From the NCBI RefSeq assembly GCF_002743375.1, contig NZ_PDZC01000002.1:248001-312000 (forward strand): 64,000 nt of DNA, in the 5' to 3' direction. The stretch comes from Sporosarcina sp. P34 (lineage in GTDB: Bacteria; Bacillota; Bacilli; Bacillales_A; Planococcaceae). Both the position numbers and the translations under genes were made by a program. Of this stretch, positions 37,320 to 47,017 are shown in pieces (the stretch's first letter is position 1; the number at the start of each line of letters is the position of its first letter). The notes beneath the pieces are model-generated. The model was not told where the DNA came from, made no database searches, and saw only the letters and a list, made by a program, of their open reading frames with translations.

Positions 37320-37955
37320 GTGCGTGAATTATCACTTCGTTTAGTATCCGTTTGGATTATTTGTATTCTATTTACCGGATTTTTCGCTTATATTGCCCGA
37401 TCGATTCATTTGCAAACGATCTCTAGTTTTGATGAACCTATAATAGACTTTGTACAAAGTGCAGAATCTAAGGGACTCACGTCTTTGATGAAACTCTTTA
37501 CTACTATTGGTTCCACGACGTCAGTTGCCCTACTAGCCGTACTGACACTTGGAGTTCTTTTATGGAAGAAACACCGTGACCAAGCAGTACTATTTGCTAT
37601 AGCACTAGCTGGGACCGGCATTCTTAATCAAGTACTCAAATTCATCTTCAAACGGGAACGCCCTAACTTTCATCGTCTGATCGATATTGGCGGGTATAGT
37701 TTTCCTAGTGGACATACGATGATGGCATTCAGCCTCTATACAATACTCGCTTATATTGTATGGAGAGATCTTAAGACTACAGGAAGCCGAATTGCTATTA
37801 CGATTCTTGCGGTTTTTATGATTATAATGATTGCAGTCAGTAGAATCTATTTAGGCGTTCATTTCCCAAGTGATATTGTCGGTGGCCTGCTCGCCAGTTC
37901 AGTGTTTTTATTTGGAGTTATTTTAATCTATCAGAGATTCCAACGTCAAAAATAG
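37320..37955 (+). CDS. PAP2-family membrane phosphatase
   Basis: 211 aa with about five or six transmembrane helices. The phosphatase signature has all three parts: KFIFKRERPN, YSFPSGHTMM and SRIYLGVHFPSDIVGG. Likely acts on phosphatidylglycerophosphate or undecaprenyl pyrophosphate; specificity cannot be read from sequence. Start chosen at GTG 37320 with AGAAAGGA nine bases upstream, rather than the ATG at 37311 that abuts the RBS. Confidence 0.9.
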   Translation: MRELSLRLVSVWIICILFTGFFAYIARSIHLQTISSFDEPIIDFVQSAESKGLTSLMKLFTTIGSTTSVALLAVLTLGVLLWKKHRDQAVLFAIALAGTGILNQVLKFIFKRERPNFHRLIDIGGYSFPSGHTMMAFSLYTILAYIVWRDLKTTGSRIAITILAVFMIIMIAVSRIYLGVHFPSDIVGGLLASSVFLFGVILIYQRFQRQK

Positions 37956-38009
37956 GAGTACATTACAATGTAATACAAAGCTATCATAATAAAGAAAGTG
38001 GTTATGTGT

Positions 38010-38396
38010 ATGTGGAAGGATTTTAAGGAGTTCGCGTTTAAAGGAAATATTTTTGATTTAGCAATCGGTGTCGTAATTGGTGCAGCTTTCGGAACAATCG
38101 TTTCTTCATTAGTTGAAAATATAATGACGCCACTCATTGGGATTTTATTAGGTGGTCTGGACTTTTCTTCATTGAGCTATACAATTGGTGACGCTCAAAT
38201 CAAATATGGGCTATTCATTCAATCTATCATTGACTTCTTGATTGTAGCAGGTTCCATTTTCGTCTTCTTACGCGTACTTATGAAGTTGAAAATGAAGCCG
38301 GCAGAGATAGTTGAAGAAGAACCGGAAGAAAAACCATTGGATATGAAAGAAGAATTACTTACTGAAATTCGTGATTTATTAAAGAGCGAACGATAA
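38010..38396 (+). CDS. mscL: Large-conductance mechanosensitive channel
   Basis: 128 aa. MWKDFKEFAFKGNIFDLAIGVVIGAAFGTIVSSLV holds the N-terminal helix and TM1 pore lining, FIQSIIDFLIVAGSIFVFLRVL is TM2, and the C-terminal helical bundle ends in EELLTEIRDLLK. It opens under hypo-osmotic membrane tension. An alternative ATG lies two codons upstream. Confidence 0.95.
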   Translation: MWKDFKEFAFKGNIFDLAIGVVIGAAFGTIVSSLVENIMTPLIGILLGGLDFSSLSYTIGDAQIKYGLFIQSIIDFLIVAGSIFVFLRVLMKLKMKPAEIVEEEPEEKPLDMKEELLTEIRDLLKSER

Positions 38397-38454
38397 AATA
38401 GCGAACACTCACTCAATTGGTCGTATAGCCGCCACAGTTGTCTAACAAAGTCCA

Positions 38455-38483
38455 TTGCAACGCATCTGTCAAGGTGTTACAAT
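38455..38483 (+). promoter_or_regulatory. Sigma-A promoter of the 30-residue peptide gene
   Basis: TTGCAA (38455-38460), 17-nt spacer, TACAAT (38478-38483), with a start predicted near 38490, about 30 nt before the ATG. Confidence 0.75.
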
Positions 38484-38518
38484 TATAGGCAGGATACTGA
38501 TCAAAGGAGTGGATATTC

Positions 38519-38611
38519 ATGTGGTTCGTCTATATCATGTATGCATTGTTTGCATTTATTCTTGGTGGAACAGTACTTGGACTAGTCCGTACGTTTAGCA
38601 GCAATAACTAA
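38519..38611 (+). CDS. 30-residue membrane peptide, unknown
   Basis: The 31-codon frame (30 aa plus stop) encodes MWFVYIMYALFAFILGGTVL followed by GLVRTFSSNN, a single hydrophobic helix with a glycine pair and a short polar tail. It has AAAGGAGTGG at good spacing, a near-consensus promoter directly upstream and a terminator directly downstream, forming a complete monocistronic unit. I do not recognise the family. Orientation of charge (R near the C-terminal end) suggests a C-in topology. Confidence 0.75.
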   Translation: MWFVYIMYALFAFILGGTVLGLVRTFSSNN

Positions 38612-38619
38612 TACAACAG

Positions 38620-38668
38620 AACAGCAGTGAATGAATGGGCACCGACCTTTTCATCCACTGCTGTTTTT
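38620..38668 (+). terminator. Terminator of the 30-residue peptide gene
   Basis: AACAGCAGTG pairs with CACTGCTGTT across an imperfect middle, followed by TTTTATA on the plus strand. Confidence 0.75.
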
Positions 38669-38755
38669 ATATACCCTAACATCAACTCTTTCTATTCCAG
38701 TGCATTAGTCATTTAGTGCACTTTGCAAAAAAATAACAAGTTGATTACTTTAAAT

Positions 38756-38799
38756 AAAAAGCGCAAGGCAGAAACGAGAAATCCGTCTCACCTCGCGCT
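38756..38799 (-). terminator. Terminator of the thioesterase gene
   Basis: Minus-strand stem AGCGCGAGGTGAGACGG with partially matched CGTTTCTGCCTTGCGCT, followed by TTTTTATTT. Confidence 0.7.
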
Positions 38800-38803
38800 A
38801 CTA

Positions 38804-39283
38804 TTAATATTTCATCAATCTCCGCTGTTTACGAAGTTCACGTCGTGCAGGTGCTGTATCGAAAAGGCGCTTTTCTAACTCTGTTTCAGGATACACTTCT
38901 GCCACTGGTATCGGGCGATTTGTGTCATCTACCGCAACCATCGTACAGAATGATTCCGTCGTCAACTTCACTTCACCTGTAACTAAGTTTTTGGAATGAA
39001 CGGAAATAAACACTTCCATAGATGTTCGACCAACGGAAGTAACCACCGCTTCCAGTTCAATGACATCGCCAAGCAAGGCTGGTGAAACGAAATCGACCGA
39101 GTCGATCGATGCCGTGACGGCAGCTCTAGTACCAGCGTGTTTCATAGCTGAAATAGCTGCGATTTCATCTATATAAGAAAGGACTTTTCCTCCAAAAATT
39201 GATTCAATATGGTTCGTGTCTGGCGGTAAGACCAGCTTACTTTGGATCGTTCTTGACTCGCTCATAGGTTTTCGTTCCGACAT
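38804..39283 (-). CDS. Acyl-CoA thioesterase, hotdog fold (YkhA-like)
   Basis: 159 aa. Residues 10-125 form one hotdog domain: LPPDTNHIESIFGGKVLSYIDEIAAISA includes the helix start Asn-His and catalytic Asp/Glu region, and VDFVSPALLGDVIELEA is also typical. C-terminus is basic. Likely hydrolyses long-chain acyl-CoA. ATG with AAGGGAGATG upstream. Confidence 0.88.
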   Translation of the reverse strand: MSERKPMSESRTIQSKLVLPPDTNHIESIFGGKVLSYIDEIAAISAMKHAGTRAAVTASIDSVDFVSPALLGDVIELEAVVTSVGRTSMEVFISVHSKNLVTGEVKLTTESFCTMVAVDDTNRPIPVAEVYPETELEKRLFDTAPARRELRKQRRLMKY

Positions 39284-39373
39284 TGCGACATCTCCCTTTT
39301 TAGTACGTTCTTTTCAGTATACATAAAAGAAGGGAGTGAACGCCAATACTTGCTTGATGTAATGCATAGACGA

Positions 39374-40264
39374 TTAGATAATTCTACGCACACTACACAC
39401 ATTTTTAGCATATGCGGATTTTCTCAGTTCAATTTGTTCAATTAGTTTTCCAGTTGAAGGTGCATGTAGTATTTTCCCGTTGCCCACATACATCGCCACA
39501 TGATGAATACGCTGCTCTTCATTCTTGAAAAAGAGTAAATCACCTTTTTGCCACTCTGCAGGGTCGAGCGAGATCGGTCTGCCTTCTTCTGCCTGATCCA
39601 CTGCATCACGCGGCAAACAAATTCCGCATGCTTTCCATATAGTACGGATGAATCCTGAACAATCAAAGCCCCAAGCGGACATCCCCCCCCATAAATACGG
39701 TAAACCTATGAAGCGTCTACCTATAGTAAGCGGACGGTGAATCGATTCTTCCCCCACACGTTCGACGTCAGATGCATTTAACAATTTCCAACCATGCGGT
39801 GTCCAGACGCGAATCTTCTTGCCACGTCTTTCTGCGATGGGAAAGATGGTATTGAAAGAAACACGTAAAAAGAATGCACCTGATTGATCAAACAAAGCTG
39901 CTTTTGGGTTAGTCACTCTGACAAACTCTTCCGTCTGGATTCGTTTCTTCATGGAAAGTTGAACTAGCGGCACCCAACCAGGATAGCCTCGCGGATCTTT
40001 GCGCGTTGACTGGGAGCTAGCAATTATACGCGCCCAGTCACCAACCACTTCTTCGACAATCACAGACTCACCGTATAATAACTGCGTTTGAATTTGATTA
40101 TTATCACTTAGCGCTAAACGTTCTTCATAAGATAACTGGGAAAGCCATCTATCGATTTGCACTGGGTGATTCAAGGCAGGCAGATCGGCTACACGAGGAG
40201 AATCGGGATCGGTCCATACTGTCGCAACACTTACCGCGCACATCCATTTCTCATTCACATGCAT
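39374..40264 (-). CDS. ykfC: Gamma-D-glutamyl-L-diamino acid endopeptidase (NlpC/P60)
   Basis: 296 aa. Two SH3b-like domains (about residues 45-160) precede an NlpC/P60 domain with catalytic Cys in WGFDCSGFIRT, His in IHHVAMYVG and the third residue in ILHAPSTG. It cleaves L-Ala-D-Glu from murein peptides. No signal peptide, which fits cytoplasmic recycling. It overlaps ykfB by 14 bp with AAGGAG RBS. Confidence 0.9.
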   Translation of the reverse strand: MHVNEKWMCAVSVATVWTDPDSPRVADLPALNHPVQIDRWLSQLSYEERLALSDNNQIQTQLLYGESVIVEEVVGDWARIIASSQSTRKDPRGYPGWVPLVQLSMKKRIQTEEFVRVTNPKAALFDQSGAFFLRVSFNTIFPIAERRGKKIRVWTPHGWKLLNASDVERVGEESIHRPLTIGRRFIGLPYLWGGMSAWGFDCSGFIRTIWKACGICLPRDAVDQAEEGRPISLDPAEWQKGDLLFFKNEEQRIHHVAMYVGNGKILHAPSTGKLIEQIELRKSAYAKNVCSVRRII

Positions 40265-41360
40265 GCTCCTTCACCCATTGCATCATCCGTTCCGAATCAA
40301 AACCTAGTCCTGACTCCTTATTAAACTCCATATGCGATCCGTGATAGCGCACACCACCTGCGGAAAATTCTTTTGCCAATAATAGTGGGGCATCTAAATC
40401 CACTCGCGTTATATTTAGCTGACTCGCTGCTATGTGGGCAGCTGCTGTCACGCCAATTGCTGTCTCCATCATACTTCCAACCATACACTCTATCCCATGT
40501 ACTTCAGCTAATGCATTGATTTTCAAGGCCTCTCGGATTCCCCCCGACTTCATCAATTTGATATTCAGCACATCCACTGCGCGCATCTCCAGCAATTTTT
40601 TTGCATCGTTTGCTGAAAATAATGATTCATCTGCCATGATTAGCGTGCTTGTCTGTCTTGTCACGTCGCTCAAGCCTTCTACATCATATGCGGCAACTGG
40701 CTGTTCTATTAATTCCAAATCAACTCCGTCATCTTCCAACTGGCGAATAAGTCGAATGGCTTCTTTTGGTTTCCAGCCTTGATTGGCATCGAGGCGAATC
40801 GTGATGCCATGGCCAACGGTTTGACGAATAGCATGAATCCTTTCTCTTTCCTGTTGGAAATTTCCTGTGCCGACTTTCACTTTTAATGTATCGAAACCCT
40901 GGGCAACATGTTCTGCTGCTTCCTTAGCCATCTCAGTAGGTTTTCCAACACTGACCGTGAAGTCTGTTTTTAGGCTTTGATGGTAGCCACCTAACATTTG
41001 GACTAAAGGTAAACCGCAAAGCTGACCGAATAAGTCATGTACCGCCATGTCAATTGCAGCCTTTGCACTCGTATTTCCTATAATCGCTTGTTGTATTCTT
41101 TCGTATAGTACTTCACGCTGGATGATATCTTGGCCTATCAATAGGGGTGCAAAAACCTTATCAATGACATAACGAATGCTGCCGATGGAATCACCTGTTA
41201 TGACATGCGTTGGCACCGCTTCCCCCCAGCCGATTAAGCCATCGTCAGTTGTTACTTTGACAATGACCGAATGCACAGTATGAACAGTTCGTAATGCCGT
41301 GACAAACGGTTTACGTAATAGGGATGACACGAGGAATGTTTCCACCGTGCGAATTTGCAA
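40251..41360 (-). CDS. ykfB: L-Ala-D/L-Glu epimerase
   Basis: 369 aa enolase superfamily, muconate-lactonising subgroup. Catalytic lysines lie in DTLKVKVGTG (KxK) and LNIKLMKSGGI, with metal ligands in RLDANQGW, ELIEQPV and MADESLF. It converts L-Ala-D-Glu to L-Ala-L-Glu. TTG start immediately after the ykfA stop codon, with GGGAGTGGAG upstream. Confidence 0.92.
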   Translation of the reverse strand: MQIRTVETFLVSSLLRKPFVTALRTVHTVHSVIVKVTTDDGLIGWGEAVPTHVITGDSIGSIRYVIDKVFAPLLIGQDIIQREVLYERIQQAIIGNTSAKAAIDMAVHDLFGQLCGLPLVQMLGGYHQSLKTDFTVSVGKPTEMAKEAAEHVAQGFDTLKVKVGTGNFQQERERIHAIRQTVGHGITIRLDANQGWKPKEAIRLIRQLEDDGVDLELIEQPVAAYDVEGLSDVTRQTSTLIMADESLFSANDAKKLLEMRAVDVLNIKLMKSGGIREALKINALAEVHGIECMVGSMMETAIGVTAAAHIAASQLNITRVDLDAPLLLAKEFSAGGVRYHGSHMEFNKESGLGFDSERMMQWVKEHACE

Positions 41361-42281
41361 TTACTCCACTCCCGGTAAGATAGTTAGCGTCTTGCTATTT
41401 GCATCCAAACGTCCTTTCACGCCTAATGGAATGGCGATATTCGGTTCACAATGACCGATACGGAATCCTTTGACAACAGGCTGATCAAATTTTCCGAAGT
41501 GATGTTCAAACACTTCATCCATTGTGAGTGAATCATTTGGCTTGCTCGGTGTCGCTTTAGCGAAATCCCCAATCACGATACCTGCTGCTTCTCGCAGCTT
41601 ACCTGCTAGACGTAATTGATTGAGGAGACGATCCACTTTATAAGGCTCTTCACCGACATCCTCAATTACAAGCAATCGATTAGTCGTCTTAATCTCAAAC
41701 TCACTACCTAGACTGTTGGCTAGTTGCGTCAAATTACCACCGACCACTTCGCCTTCCGCAACACCGCCTACAAGTGTTTCAAGTGGCGAGATAGCTTCGG
41801 AATAATGAATTTCTACTGGCGTAAATAATTGCCCGAACATTTTGCCCGACAACTCATGAAACTCATCTTGTGCGACACATGATGCAAGCATCGGTCCATG
41901 GAATGTAACGAGTCCAGCTCCTTGACGAATCGCGGTATGTAGACACGTAATATCACTGTACCCCCAAAACACTTTCGGATGGTTGTGGATTAAATCGAGA
42001 TCCAGTTGCTCTACGTAGCGCGCCGAGCCGTAACCACCACCCGCACAGAGTATTCCCTTCACTTCCGGATCTTTAAACATCTCGTGCAAGTCAGCGAGCC
42101 TTTCCTCATCAGCCCCTGCCAAATAACCATTTTTCTTATACACAGATTGTCCTATCTTATAGCGCAGCCCCAATTGATCCAAAAATTGAAATGAACGTTC
42201 CAATTCTTCACGTTCTACGGGACTGGCAGGTGCCACGATTCCAATTACATCCCCCTGTACTAAATGTGCTGGACGAATCAT
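41361..42281 (-). CDS. ykfA: LD-carboxypeptidase (S66 family)
   Basis: 306 aa. The nucleophile Ser lies in KGILCAGGGYGSARYVEQLD-like segment (GGGYGS), FWGYSDITCLH follows, and the Glu and His of the triad lie in IEDVGEEPYKVDR and GHCEPN. It removes D-Ala from tetrapeptides. Start chosen at ATG 42279-42281 with AAGGGTGATG upstream. First gene of ykfA-B-C; no dpp transporter genes adjoin it, unlike B. subtilis. Confidence 0.9.
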   Translation of the reverse strand: MIRPAHLVQGDVIGIVAPASPVEREELERSFQFLDQLGLRYKIGQSVYKKNGYLAGADEERLADLHEMFKDPEVKGILCAGGGYGSARYVEQLDLDLIHNHPKVFWGYSDITCLHTAIRQGAGLVTFHGPMLASCVAQDEFHELSGKMFGQLFTPVEIHYSEAISPLETLVGGVAEGEVVGGNLTQLANSLGSEFEIKTTNRLLVIEDVGEEPYKVDRLLNQLRLAGKLREAAGIVIGDFAKATPSKPNDSLTMDEVFEHHFGKFDQPVVKGFRIGHCEPNIAIPLGVKGRLDANSKTLTILPGVE

Positions 42282-42498
42282 TCTACTCATCACCCTTTCT
42301 ATGTCCTACTTTATCGTATTCAAGAAACTCCATCGTCATCACGAGATTTTTAATATAATGAAAATAGATTGTGGGTAATTCTTAAGTTACCCCCTTTATG
42401 AACAAATAATCCCCGACTTTTGTGCATATTACATATGAAATTACTAAAATAACAGAATTAGTTATTCACAAACTCTCTGCTGTGGATAGTTTTATTTA

Positions 42499-42537
42499 CA
42501 TGAATAAGCGGACAACTGAAATGTATCAGTTGTCCGC
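42499..42537 (-). terminator. Terminator of the trp operon
   Basis: Minus-strand stem GCGGACAACTGA/TCAGTTGTCCGC (42508-42537) followed by TTATTCATG. It ends eight bases after the trpA stop. The rest of the 42282-42507 gap shows no gene. Confidence 0.8.
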
Positions 42538-42544
42538 CACATTT

Positions 42545-43336
42545 TTAGCTATTGGTTAGTTGATTTTTGGATGCGTTAATTAACGTCCGAACCTTCTCGT
42601 AATCTCCTTCATGAAGGGCCGTCACAATGGCACTTCCAACGATAACGCCGTCAGCAAGTCCACCAAGTGTGCGAACGTGTTCTGGAGTTGAGATACCGAA
42701 TCCTGCGAGAACCGGAACGGAACTTGCTGCCTTTAGTCGCTCCAAGTGACCTTCTAGTTCTTCTGTAAATGATGAACGCACACCTGTGATGCCGTTTACT
42801 GTCACTGCGTAAATGAAACCTTCCGCCGCTTTCGCAATCGCTTCTATACGCTCGGTAGGGCTAGTTAGGGAAACCAATTGGATCAATGCCACCTCAGTGT
42901 CTTTCAATGCATCTTTTAGTAAGCCACTTTCTTCGAGCGGGAGATCTGGAATAATTAAACCGTAGACACCACTCGCTTCACAATCTGCTGCTATCGACTG
43001 TAAACCATAGCTAAGCACAGGATTCAAATACGTCATGATCACTAAGGGAATCTTGACTTCTTCTTTGAATGAAGCAAGTTCTTTCATAATCTTTCGTAAT
43101 GTAATGCCTTCAGCTAACGCTCGCTCACCAGCTTGCTGAATAACATCGCCATCCGCCACTGGGTCGGAAAAAGGTATACCCACTTCAATAGCCGTTGCAC
43201 CGGCTTCTTGCAAGAATAATATGTTCTTCTTCAACGTCTGTAATCCGCCGTCTCCTGCCATGATATACGGTACAAACGCTTTGTTTCCTTGGTCATTACA
43301 CTGCATAATCGCTTGTGTTACTAGTTTTTTTGTCAT
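42545..43336 (-). CDS. trpA: Tryptophan synthase alpha chain
   Basis: 263 aa TIM barrel. [32 protein letters not shown] (catalytic Glu) and [11 protein letters not shown] (catalytic Asp) are present, with GFGISTPEH near the C-terminus. It cleaves indole-glycerol phosphate to indole, passed to TrpB. Overlaps trpB by four bases. Last gene of the operon. Confidence 0.96.
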   Translation of the reverse strand: MTKKLVTQAIMQCNDQGNKAFVPYIMAGDGGLQTLKKNILFLQEAGATAIEVGIPFSDPVADGDVIQQAGERALAEGITLRKIMKELASFKEEVKIPLVIMTYLNPVLSYGLQSIAADCEASGVYGLIIPDLPLEESGLLKDALKDTEVALIQLVSLTSPTERIEAIAKAAEGFIYAVTVNGITGVRSSFTEELEGHLERLKAASSVPVLAGFGISTPEHVRTLGGLADGVIVGSAIVTALHEGDYEKVRTLINASKNQLTNS

Positions 43337-44523
43337 ATGGATTGACCTCCTAGCGCATCACGTACTGTTTGCATATCTTTGTCTCCGCGCCCTGATAAAC
43401 AGATAACGACTAGCTGATCTTCTTTCATTTCTTTCGCTAACTGTACTGCATAATAAACAGCGTGTGCACTTTCAAGGGCTGGAATAATTCCTTCTACACG
43501 TGAAAGTAATTGCACCGCTTCAAGTGCCTGTTGATCCGTAACAGAATCGTACTGTACACGTTGGATATCTGCCAAATGGCAGTGCTCAGGTCCTACTGCA
43601 GGATAATCGAGACCAGCAGAGATGGAGTGCGCTTCTTGAATAAATCCGTCATCGTCCTGCAAGACGTACATGTAGGCGCCGTGTAAAACGCCTTCTTGTT
43701 TACCCGCAATGGCTGCTGCATGTTTACCTGTTGAAATTCCGCTACCAGCAGCTTCTACTCCGAACAACTTTACATCTTGATCATCAACGAACGGATGGAA
43801 CATACCAATCGCATTACTGCCGCCACCAATGCAAGCTACGACTGCATTAGGTAGACGTCCTTCATGTTCTACAATTTGCCTACGTGTTTCATCACCAATA
43901 ACGCGCTGGAAATCACGAACGATTTGTGGGAAAGGATGCGGACCTAATGCCGATCCAAGTATATAATGTGTATCTTCTACATTGGAAACCCAGTAGCGCA
44001 ATGCTTCATTGACCGCGTCTTTCAATGTACCTGAACCTTTATCAACAGAAACTACTTTCGTACCGAGTAGTTCCATGCGGAAAACGTTTAGTTCTTGTCG
44101 ACGGATATCTTCTTTACCCATAAATACCACGCATTCAAGACCGAGTAGCGCGCAAGCTGTAGCTGTCGCCACACCGTGTTGACCCGCTCCAGTTTCTGCT
44201 ACAACTTTTTTCTTGCCCATACGAATCGCAAGTAACGCCTGTCCAAGAGAGTTATTAATCTTATGTGCACCTGTATGATTCAAATCTTCACGCTTCAAAT
44301 AAATTTTTGCACCACCAGCATGCTTCGTCAAACGCTCTGCAAAAAACAGAGGAGTTTCACGACCTACAAACTCTTTCAAATAATAATCCAGTTCCTTTGA
44401 AAACGTAGGATCTAGCTGTGCTTCTTCATAAGCTCTTTCTAACTCCTGCAATGCAGTCATTAATGTTTCCGGAACGAACTGTCCTCCGAATTTACCGTAG
44501 CGTCCTTTAGTTTCTGTTGTCAT
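43333..44523 (-). CDS. trpB: Tryptophan synthase beta chain
   Basis: 396 aa PLP enzyme. [20 protein letters not shown] carries the PLP lysine, [12 protein letters not shown] the substrate loop, and [14 protein letters not shown] the phosphate loop. N-terminus [14 protein letters not shown] is classic. It condenses indole with serine. Overlaps trpF by 17 bases. Confidence 0.97.
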   Translation of the reverse strand: MTTETKGRYGKFGGQFVPETLMTALQELERAYEEAQLDPTFSKELDYYLKEFVGRETPLFFAERLTKHAGGAKIYLKREDLNHTGAHKINNSLGQALLAIRMGKKKVVAETGAGQHGVATATACALLGLECVVFMGKEDIRRQELNVFRMELLGTKVVSVDKGSGTLKDAVNEALRYWVSNVEDTHYILGSALGPHPFPQIVRDFQRVIGDETRRQIVEHEGRLPNAVVACIGGGSNAIGMFHPFVDDQDVKLFGVEAAGSGISTGKHAAAIAGKQEGVLHGAYMYVLQDDDGFIQEAHSISAGLDYPAVGPEHCHLADIQRVQYDSVTDQQALEAVQLLSRVEGIIPALESAHAVYYAVQLAKEMKEDQLVVICLSGRGDKDMQTVRDALGGQSI

Positions 44524-45139
44524 GATGATCTCTCCTACCTTTCGCTGTACGAATGAACGTCTGAATACGTTCTGAATCTTTTTGCTTCTCTATCTCCACT
44601 CCACTTGACACGTCAACCATATATGGATTCACTTGCTCGAGCGCTTCCTGCACATTGCCTGCATGCAGTCCACCGGCTAAAATAATTTGCTCTTTTGATA
44701 CCCCTACATCTCCAAGTAATGACCAGTCGAACGTCTTACCACTACCGCCTTTGTATTCAACACCTGGTGTATCGAATAAATAATAATCCACATCATAGGT
44801 AGCAGCGAGTTTTACGTCATCTTCACTTGTAATAGCAAGTGCTTTTATAGAAGGTAACCCCACTTGTTGAATGAAAGCCGGAGTCTCATCACCATGGTAC
44901 TGGATGTAATCCAATGGCACTTCATTAAACATCTTAAGTAGCTGCTCTTTCGTTTCATCGACAAAGACTCCGATCTTTACTACGGACGGTGGAATGAGTT
45001 TAGCCAATTTTTGCGCTTGCTCTAGCGTTACTTCCCTGCGGCTTGGTGCAAATACAAAACCTATTGCATCTGCGCCCGCGTCTACAGCCGCTTGTACATG
45101 TTCCGGCTTCATCAGACCGCAGATCTTTACCTTTGTCAT
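44507..45139 (-). CDS. trpF: Phosphoribosylanthranilate isomerase
   Basis: 210 aa. Begins [13 protein letters not shown] with the catalytic Cys, and has [40 protein letters not shown] (catalytic Asp) and [11 protein letters not shown]. Rearranges PRA to CdRP. Overlaps trpC by four bases and trpB by 17. Confidence 0.95.
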   Translation of the reverse strand: MTKVKICGLMKPEHVQAAVDAGADAIGFVFAPSRREVTLEQAQKLAKLIPPSVVKIGVFVDETKEQLLKMFNEVPLDYIQYHGDETPAFIQQVGLPSIKALAITSEDDVKLAATYDVDYYLFDTPGVEYKGGSGKTFDWSLLGDVGVSKEQIILAGGLHAGNVQEALEQVNPYMVDVSSGVEIEKQKDSERIQTFIRTAKGRRDHHDNRN

Positions 45140-45924
45140 GGGCGAATCACGTGTTTTTCTACTTGTAAAGCTTGCAGGGCTTCTGTTACTGAATCACTGC
45201 GCATCAAAGATTCTCCGACAAGTACTGCACTTGCTCCAGCTTTTGCCGCACGTTCTGCATCCTCAGGTCCCCAGATTCCGCTTTCACTGATGAACACACG
45301 CTCTTCATCAAATGGGAAGTGTGTTGCAATCCGTTCCGTCTGCGCTAAATCTACTTCGAATGTGTGCAGATCACGGTTGTTGACGCCGATGATTCTTGCA
45401 TCGATTGACAAAGCACGTTGCAACTCGTCAGTGTTATGCACTTCCACTAGCACATCCAAACCTTCTTCGTTGGCATACGTATACAGACTTCCGAGTGTTT
45501 CGTCATCGAGTGCAGCCACTATCAATAAAATAACTGATGCACCTGCGCTTTTCGCTTGGTCAATTTGAATTTTATGGATAATAAAGTCTTTACACAACAC
45601 TGCGATGGGTACAGCATCGGCTACTGCAGACAAGTCTTCAAATGATCCTTTGAAAAATTCCTTGTCAGTCAATACTGAAATACACGCAGCACCTGCTTCA
45701 TAATAAGCCGTCGCTTGTTCAACCGGATTTGTACCTTCTGCAATCAAACCTTTAGAGGGCGATGCACGTTTCATCTCAGAAATAACTTGCAGTTTTTTTG
45801 CTTTTACCAACGTCTGATAGAGGGACGGTCGTGTAATTTCCCGTTCTAGAAATGTCATGTTACTTGCTAGCAAATGATCCACTTCTATTTTCTTCTGTGC
45901 AATAATCTTATCTAAAATCGTCAT
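45136..45924 (-). CDS. trpC: Indole-3-glycerol phosphate synthase
   Basis: 262 aa. VISEMKRASPSKGLI holds the first catalytic Lys, then ISVLTDKEFFKGS, VLCKDFIIHKIQI (catalytic Lys and Asp), VEVHNTDEL, GVNNRDLHTFEVDL and FISESGIWGPEDA. Not fused to TrpF, as usual in Bacillales. Overlaps trpD by four bases. Confidence 0.96.
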   Translation of the reverse strand: MTILDKIIAQKKIEVDHLLASNMTFLEREITRPSLYQTLVKAKKLQVISEMKRASPSKGLIAEGTNPVEQATAYYEAGAACISVLTDKEFFKGSFEDLSAVADAVPIAVLCKDFIIHKIQIDQAKSAGASVILLIVAALDDETLGSLYTYANEEGLDVLVEVHNTDELQRALSIDARIIGVNNRDLHTFEVDLAQTERIATHFPFDEERVFISESGIWGPEDAERAAKAGASAVLVGESLMRSDSVTEALQALQVEKHVIRP

Positions 45925-46952
45925 TGGATAACCGCCTTTTGCCGAATCTTTTCGCTGAATGCGACGATGGCATCTAGTTTTTCTAGCGCCTTGCCTGATA
46001 GAATACTTTCAGTAGCTACTTTCACACCTTCTTGAATTGTGGAGACTTGGCCATTTGCAAATAAACCGATTCCCGCATTTAACACGACTGTATCGAATTT
46101 TGGTCCACGTTCTCCATTTAAAATGGATCGGGTAGTTGCAGCATTTTCTACTGCATCTCCACCTTTAATCGCTGACAACGGTGCATATTCTAGCCCCACG
46201 TCATCCGCAGTCAATGAAAATGGAATTAAGTCACCATGATCGAGAAGTACAAATTCATTCTGGCCTGCAAGTGATGCCTCATCCATTCCACCTGCTCCAC
46301 TCACAACAATCGCTCTTTCACGTCCTAACATCCGGAGTACTGATGCATATTCCATGATAAAATCTGGACGATTAATACCGGTAAATTGAGTTTCAAGTGC
46401 TACGGGATTCGTCAAAGGTCCAACCAAGTTGAAGATCGTTGTCTTACCAATTTTGTTGCGTATAGTGCCGATCCGTTTCATTTTTGGATGAACAGCGGGC
46501 GCGAATAAGAATGCAATCCCTTGTTGTTCCAGTAAGTTTTGCATATCCGATATCTGGAAGTCGGAATGAATGCCAAGTGCGTCTAGGACATCCTGACTTC
46601 CAGATGCGCTGGAGATTTTACGGTTACCGTGTTTCGCAACCTGGACCCCAGCACCCGCCAAAACAAATGCAGCTGTCGTACTAATATTGAATGTATTGAC
46701 GCCGTCTCCACCCGTTCCGCAGTTATCTAAATAACGTGCTTCTTTAGGTGTTAAGTCATTTGCATAGGACTTCATAACGGACGCCAATGCCGCTAATTCA
46801 TGTGAAGTCTCACCTTTTTTCGATAATGCGATCAAAAACTGTGCAATGAGATTTTCGTCTGTTGCTTCATTAAACATTAGCTCGGCAGCTTCTTTCATCT
46901 CTTCATACATAAGGTGGCGTTGCTTCTCTACTATACTTAAAAACTTCTCCAT
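45921..46952 (-). CDS. trpD: Anthranilate phosphoribosyltransferase
   Basis: 343 aa. LDNCGTGGDGVNTFNIST is the PRPP-binding signature, with VAKHGNRKISSASGSQDVL and FAPAVHPKMKRIG. Start chosen at ATG 46950-46952 (MEKFLSIVEKQ); in-frame ATGs two and seven codons upstream are possible, with AAGGGA between them. The gap to trpE is about 45-65 bp, the largest in the operon. Confidence 0.95.
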   Translation of the reverse strand: MEKFLSIVEKQRHLMYEEMKEAAELMFNEATDENLIAQFLIALSKKGETSHELAALASVMKSYANDLTPKEARYLDNCGTGGDGVNTFNISTTAAFVLAGAGVQVAKHGNRKISSASGSQDVLDALGIHSDFQISDMQNLLEQQGIAFLFAPAVHPKMKRIGTIRNKIGKTTIFNLVGPLTNPVALETQFTGINRPDFIMEYASVLRMLGRERAIVVSGAGGMDEASLAGQNEFVLLDHGDLIPFSLTADDVGLEYAPLSAIKGGDAVENAATTRSILNGERGPKFDTVVLNAGIGLFANGQVSTIQEGVKVATESILSGKALEKLDAIVAFSEKIRQKAVIQ

Positions 46953-47017
46953 ACTCATCTCTTCCCTTCTCATCTAGATGTTTACTTGATCGTTCGGTAA
47001 GGCTTGAGCCTGGGCAA

